Below are positions 61,601 through 64,000 of a stretch of DNA of 64,000 bases, piece after piece. This DNA is from Candidatus Chloroploca mongolica (GTDB lineage Bacteria > Chloroflexota > Chloroflexia > Chloroflexales > Chloroflexaceae): positions 23,764 to 87,763 of the forward strand of contig NZ_SIJK02000008.1 of assembly GCF_004762035.2 (NCBI RefSeq), read 5' to 3'. Position numbers and translations under genes: made by a program. Within the stretch, counting starts at the first letter, position 1; the number at the start of each line of letters is the position of its first letter. The notes under the pieces were generated by a model. It had not been told where the DNA came from. It was given only the letters and a program-made list of their open reading frames with translations, and ran no database searches.

Positions 61601-61699
61601 CGCTGCCTGTGAGCGTCGCCCTGATGGTGCTGGCGTACCCTGCCGTATCCTGGACGCCATTCAAACGGTCGATGTCATGACAACTTCTTGCATACCGCA

Positions 61700-61957
61700 A
61701 GTTCCTGGGTCTGTCCGAGTCACCCCATCCCCCGAAACGGCTCGACCAGGTGCGGGCTGCATTGCGTCGCAATCATGATGCGCTGTGGGCTGAAGCGAGT
61801 GGCGTTGTCGGGAACCCACTACCTGATGGCGAGCCTGCTGTATGGTCATGGCCTGCGCTTGCTTGACTGCCTCCGCGTACGGGGCAACGATCTTGATTTT
61901 GATCAACGCCAGGCGATGGTATGGCAGGGCAAAGGGGCCAACGATTTGCGCTCCTAA
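61700..61957 (+). pseudogene. integron-integrase-like tyrosine recombinase remnant
   Basis: Two pieces of one protein in different frames. First, from about 61732: PPKRLDQVRAALRRNHDALW, like the N-terminus of IntI proteins (P-x-L-L-D-x-V-R-x-A-x-R-x-x-H-Y-S). Then, from about 61790: RVALSGTHYLMASLLYGHGL, RLLDCLRVRGNDLDFDQRQA, MVWQGKGAND, matching the region around the first catalytic Arg (LLYGTGMRISE...RVKDLDFD...GKGSKD in IntI1). Roughly 120 codons between and all later catalytic residues are missing; it ends at a 190-bp repeat and an IS. It lies on the strand opposite to the cassettes, as intI does. Confidence 0.72.
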
Positions 61958-61958
61958 G

Positions 61959-63602
61959 ACAAGGTTTCAGAAGGGCCGGGCCAACATGACAGTTGCTTCA
62001 GGCCCACACATAAGGAAACTCCCTGGTAGTATGGTTGAAGTACCACCTAAAACCAGAACACCAGGGAGGACCCTATGGGTCAGACTCATCCTAGCACGCC
62101 CGAACAGCGGGCACAATGGGCGGCGATAATGCTGGCACACCAAGGCGAGTACGGGATGGTGACGCAGTTGAGCCGAGAGACGCAGGTTCCGCGACAAACC
62201 CTTTATGCCTGGCGCGACCAGGCGCGTCAGGCGCTGCAGGCGGCCTTTGACCCACCTGCACCGTCGGTGGCTTCCACCACGACCACCGAACGCCAGATCC
62301 TGACCCTCTGGATTCAGCACGCCTCGGCGCGCGGCATCCAAGCGGCTACCCGTGAACTGCTTCAGCAGGGACTCAGTCTCGCGACCATCACCGCCGTCCT
62401 GCACGCGGCTGGCGATCGCGCCATCACATGGATGCGCACCCATGTCCCGCCCGACATGCGGGCCCTGGCCCTGGATGAGATCGACGCCAACAACCGCTGC
62501 GGCGCCTACCTGAACGTGGTTGATGTCCAGAGTGGGGCGATTTGGGCCAGTGAAGGACCGCTGCCGGTGGATACCGAGAGTTGGGTGCTGGTCTTGTGGG
62601 AACTGGAGGCGCGGGGGCTGCGGTGGGATCGGGTCGTCATGGATGGGGGCGCTGCGTTGCAGGCCGCCTGTCAGGACGTCACCCCAACCGTGCCGATGCA
62701 AGGGGATACGTGGCACGAACTGCACGGCTGTGCCCAGGTGCAGCAGCGCCTGGAGCGCGTCGTGCAGCACCTGGAGGCGCGCACCCCGGCGGTGGCCCGC
62801 CAAGCCGCACGGATCAGCGCCGGCCAGTCCCCGCGGGGGCGGAACCCCAAGACCGACGTGGACGCCCATGCCCAGGAGGTCGCGCTGGCGCGTCAGACGG
62901 CGGCGAACACGGCCTACCTGACCGGAGAACTGCGGCGGTTGCTGGCCCCCGTGGTGGAGGGTCGGGACGGGTTGCTGACCGCAGCGCAGCGGCAGGAAGA
63001 CCTCGCCACCGTCCTGTGCTTGCTGGACGAGGTCGGGCAGGCGGCACCCGCCGCGCAACAGCCGCACCTGCAGCGGCTGCACAACCACCTGACGGCCCGG
63101 CTGCCCGCGTTGCTGACCTTTGTCCCGCACCTGGATCAGGTGCAGCACGATCTGCAGGCGCTCCTGACGCCGAGCCAGCAAGCGCTGGTCGGCTGGGCGT
63201 GGTTGCGCCGCCACACGCTGGGGTGGCAACGGAGGGATATCCTTGCCGCCATCCCCGAGGGGTGGCGTGCCGCAGCCCGGATTCTGCTGGCGGCATGGGA
63301 CGATGCCGTGTGGGTATCGAGCGCCGTCGAGCGCTGGCACAGCATCATGCGCCCGCATCTGGCGGTGCGGCGCACGTTGAACTCGCGCATGGTGGCGTTG
63401 TTGGCGGTTTGGCATAACCATCGTGTCTTCACCCGTGGCATCCACAAGGGGCTGAGTCCGCTCCATCTGAGTGGCATGACCGACGCGCCGACGGACTGGC
63501 TGGTAGCCTTGGGCTATCTGCCCGATGTGGCGGTCACGCCGCACGCTGCGCCGCTGGCGCAGGCGGCGTAACGCCAAACTGTAAAGTACCTACGAACCTT
63601 GT
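61959..63602 (+). mobile_element. insertion sequence with 5-bp target duplication
   Basis: 1644 bp. Ends ACAAGGTTTCAG and complement ACAAGGTTCGTAG (8-bp perfect inverted repeat). Flanked by CTAAG on both sides (61954-61958, 63603-63607). Empty copies of the same site (GCGCTCCTAAGCAACAAAAC) occur at 63793 and 63983, proving the insertion point. One transposase gene. Confidence 0.88.
62075..63571 (+). CDS. putative DDE-type transposase
   Basis: 498 residues, AGGGAGGA before the ATG. N-terminal helix-turn-helix: EYGMVTQLSRETQVPRQTLYAWRDQARQAL. Catalytic-looking core: MRALALDEIDANNRCGAYLNVVDVQSG (candidate first D), LRWDRVVMDGGAALQAAC (second D), and VSSAVERWHSIMRPHLAVRRTLNSRMVALLAVWHNHRVF (candidate E; this end is like a conserved block of DUF6399-type proteins). 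Pro/Arg-rich middle insert. I cannot name the IS family; the ends and target duplication show it is a transposase. Confidence 0.78.
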   Translation: MGQTHPSTPEQRAQWAAIMLAHQGEYGMVTQLSRETQVPRQTLYAWRDQARQALQAAFDPPAPSVASTTTTERQILTLWIQHASARGIQAATRELLQQGLSLATITAVLHAAGDRAITWMRTHVPPDMRALALDEIDANNRCGAYLNVVDVQSGAIWASEGPLPVDTESWVLVLWELEARGLRWDRVVMDGGAALQAACQDVTPTVPMQGDTWHELHGCAQVQQRLERVVQHLEARTPAVARQAARISAGQSPRGRNPKTDVDAHAQEVALARQTAANTAYLTGELRRLLAPVVEGRDGLLTAAQRQEDLATVLCLLDEVGQAAPAAQQPHLQRLHNHLTARLPALLTFVPHLDQVQHDLQALLTPSQQALVGWAWLRRHTLGWQRRDILAAIPEGWRAAARILLAAWDDAVWVSSAVERWHSIMRPHLAVRRTLNSRMVALLAVWHNHRVFTRGIHKGLSPLHLSGMTDAPTDWLVALGYLPDVAVTPHAAPLAQAA

Positions 63603-64000
63603 CTAAGCAACAAAACCTCATGCTCGGAGCGCAACAGCTCCACGGTCATGCCGAACGGAGCCGCAGGCGCAGGCAGGAATCTTCACCGATCGGCATGGAA
63701 GACCCCTCACGTTCGTTCGGGGTGACAAGGGCGGGCCTGGGCACCACCCTGGTTGCTCACGGCATCACTGGCCCGCCGGTTATTTGGCGCTCCTAAGCAA
63801 CAAAACCTCATGCGCGGAGCGCCACGGCGCCACGGTCATGCCGAACGGAGCCGCAGGCGCAGGCAGGAATCTTCACGGATCGGCATGGAAGACCCCTCAC
63901 GTTCGTTCGGGGTGACATGGGCGGGCCTGGGCAACACCCTGGTTTCTCACGGCATCACTGGCCCGCCGGTTATTTGGCGCTCCTAAGCAACAAAACCTCA
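63603..64000 (+). repeat. 190-bp tandem repeats with REP-like palindrome
   Basis: Unit starts CTAAGCAACAAAACCTCATG at 63603, 63793 and 63983 (exact period 190, last copy cut by the window end). Each unit contains GTCATGCCGAACGGAGCCGC and, inverted, GACCCCTCACGTTCGTTCGG then GGTGAC, the kind of palindrome known from REP elements. The same unit edge is seen left of the IS (61950), so the IS sits inside the array. Short ORFs in it are not genes. Confidence 0.9.

Noticed and set aside
63599..63986. Two ORFs of 65 and 77 codons with nearly identical products
   Set aside because: They are readings through the 190-bp repeat units; no ribosome site or family.
1..64000. tRNA or rRNA genes
   Set aside because: No cloverleaf with T-loop GGTTCGA-type motif or rRNA segment was recognised on reading the gaps by eye; a tRNAscan run would settle it.

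Overview
The window looks like a chromosomal segment of a Chloroflexota bacterium, most likely a Chloroflexales-type filamentous phototroph or close relative. This is an inference from gene content: menaquinone genes with no ubiquinone genes, a GrdB/PrdB-type selenoprotein, many Uma2-family proteins, DUF4351-type nucleases, GEVED/PKD secreted proteins and palindrome-rich intergenic DNA. Base composition is moderately GC-rich. No rRNA, tRNA or CRISPR array was seen.

From 1 to about 55.2 kb the window is ordinary chromosome in short operons. It holds an exported-protein pair; aldehyde dehydrogenase; homoserine dehydrogenase plus glutamine-dependent NAD synthetase; esterase and SGNH hydrolases; a lipoprotein with an ABC ATPase; a UGA-containing selenoprotein (10.0-10.8 kb); and a 1019-residue secreted multidomain protein. 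Next come a Ca2+/cation antiporter, gltD, TPR proteins, an XdhC-type protein, pcm, sbcD, a Yip1 membrane protein, and a nifS-like / half-UbiA / modA / modB cluster. A glycosyltransferase is followed by a menaquinone cluster at 30.1-36.6 kb (FAD oxidoreductase, menH, menB, Uma2, menA, menE). The rest is a metF-like gene, lipA, a large secreted glycosidase-like protein, a second aldehyde dehydrogenase, two GT-C membrane glycosyltransferases, an M23 lipoprotein, PspC, a histone-deacetylase-like enzyme, an FHA-winged-helix protein and an M43 metalloprotease.

From about 55.27 to 61.96 kb the organisation changes completely, and I read it as a decayed chromosomal integron. Seven evenly distributed core sites (GTTGGGC or close variants on the minus strand) delimit six cassettes. 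Four cassettes end in attC-like imperfect palindromes of 122-136 bp. All cassette genes lie on the minus strand and are mostly toxin-antitoxin pairs: VapBC with a deleted toxin, two DUF433/DUF5615 pairs, and a PIN toxin with its antitoxin, plus one Uma2 gene and one unknown gene split by an IS630 element. Beyond the first cassette, on the opposite strand, is a fragment that reads as a tyrosine recombinase of integron-integrase type, with an N-terminal piece joined out of frame to the first catalytic-arginine region. This is the canonical divergent intI / attI / cassette layout.

The right end (61.96-64 kb) is a second IS with a clear 5-bp target duplication, inserted in an array of 190-bp repeats that continues past the window edge.

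Intergenic DNA throughout carries two repeat families: long hairpins centred on CCAGC-NNN-GCTGG, many in terminator positions, and a GACGCAAAGGCGCAAAG repeat that is palindromic when complete.
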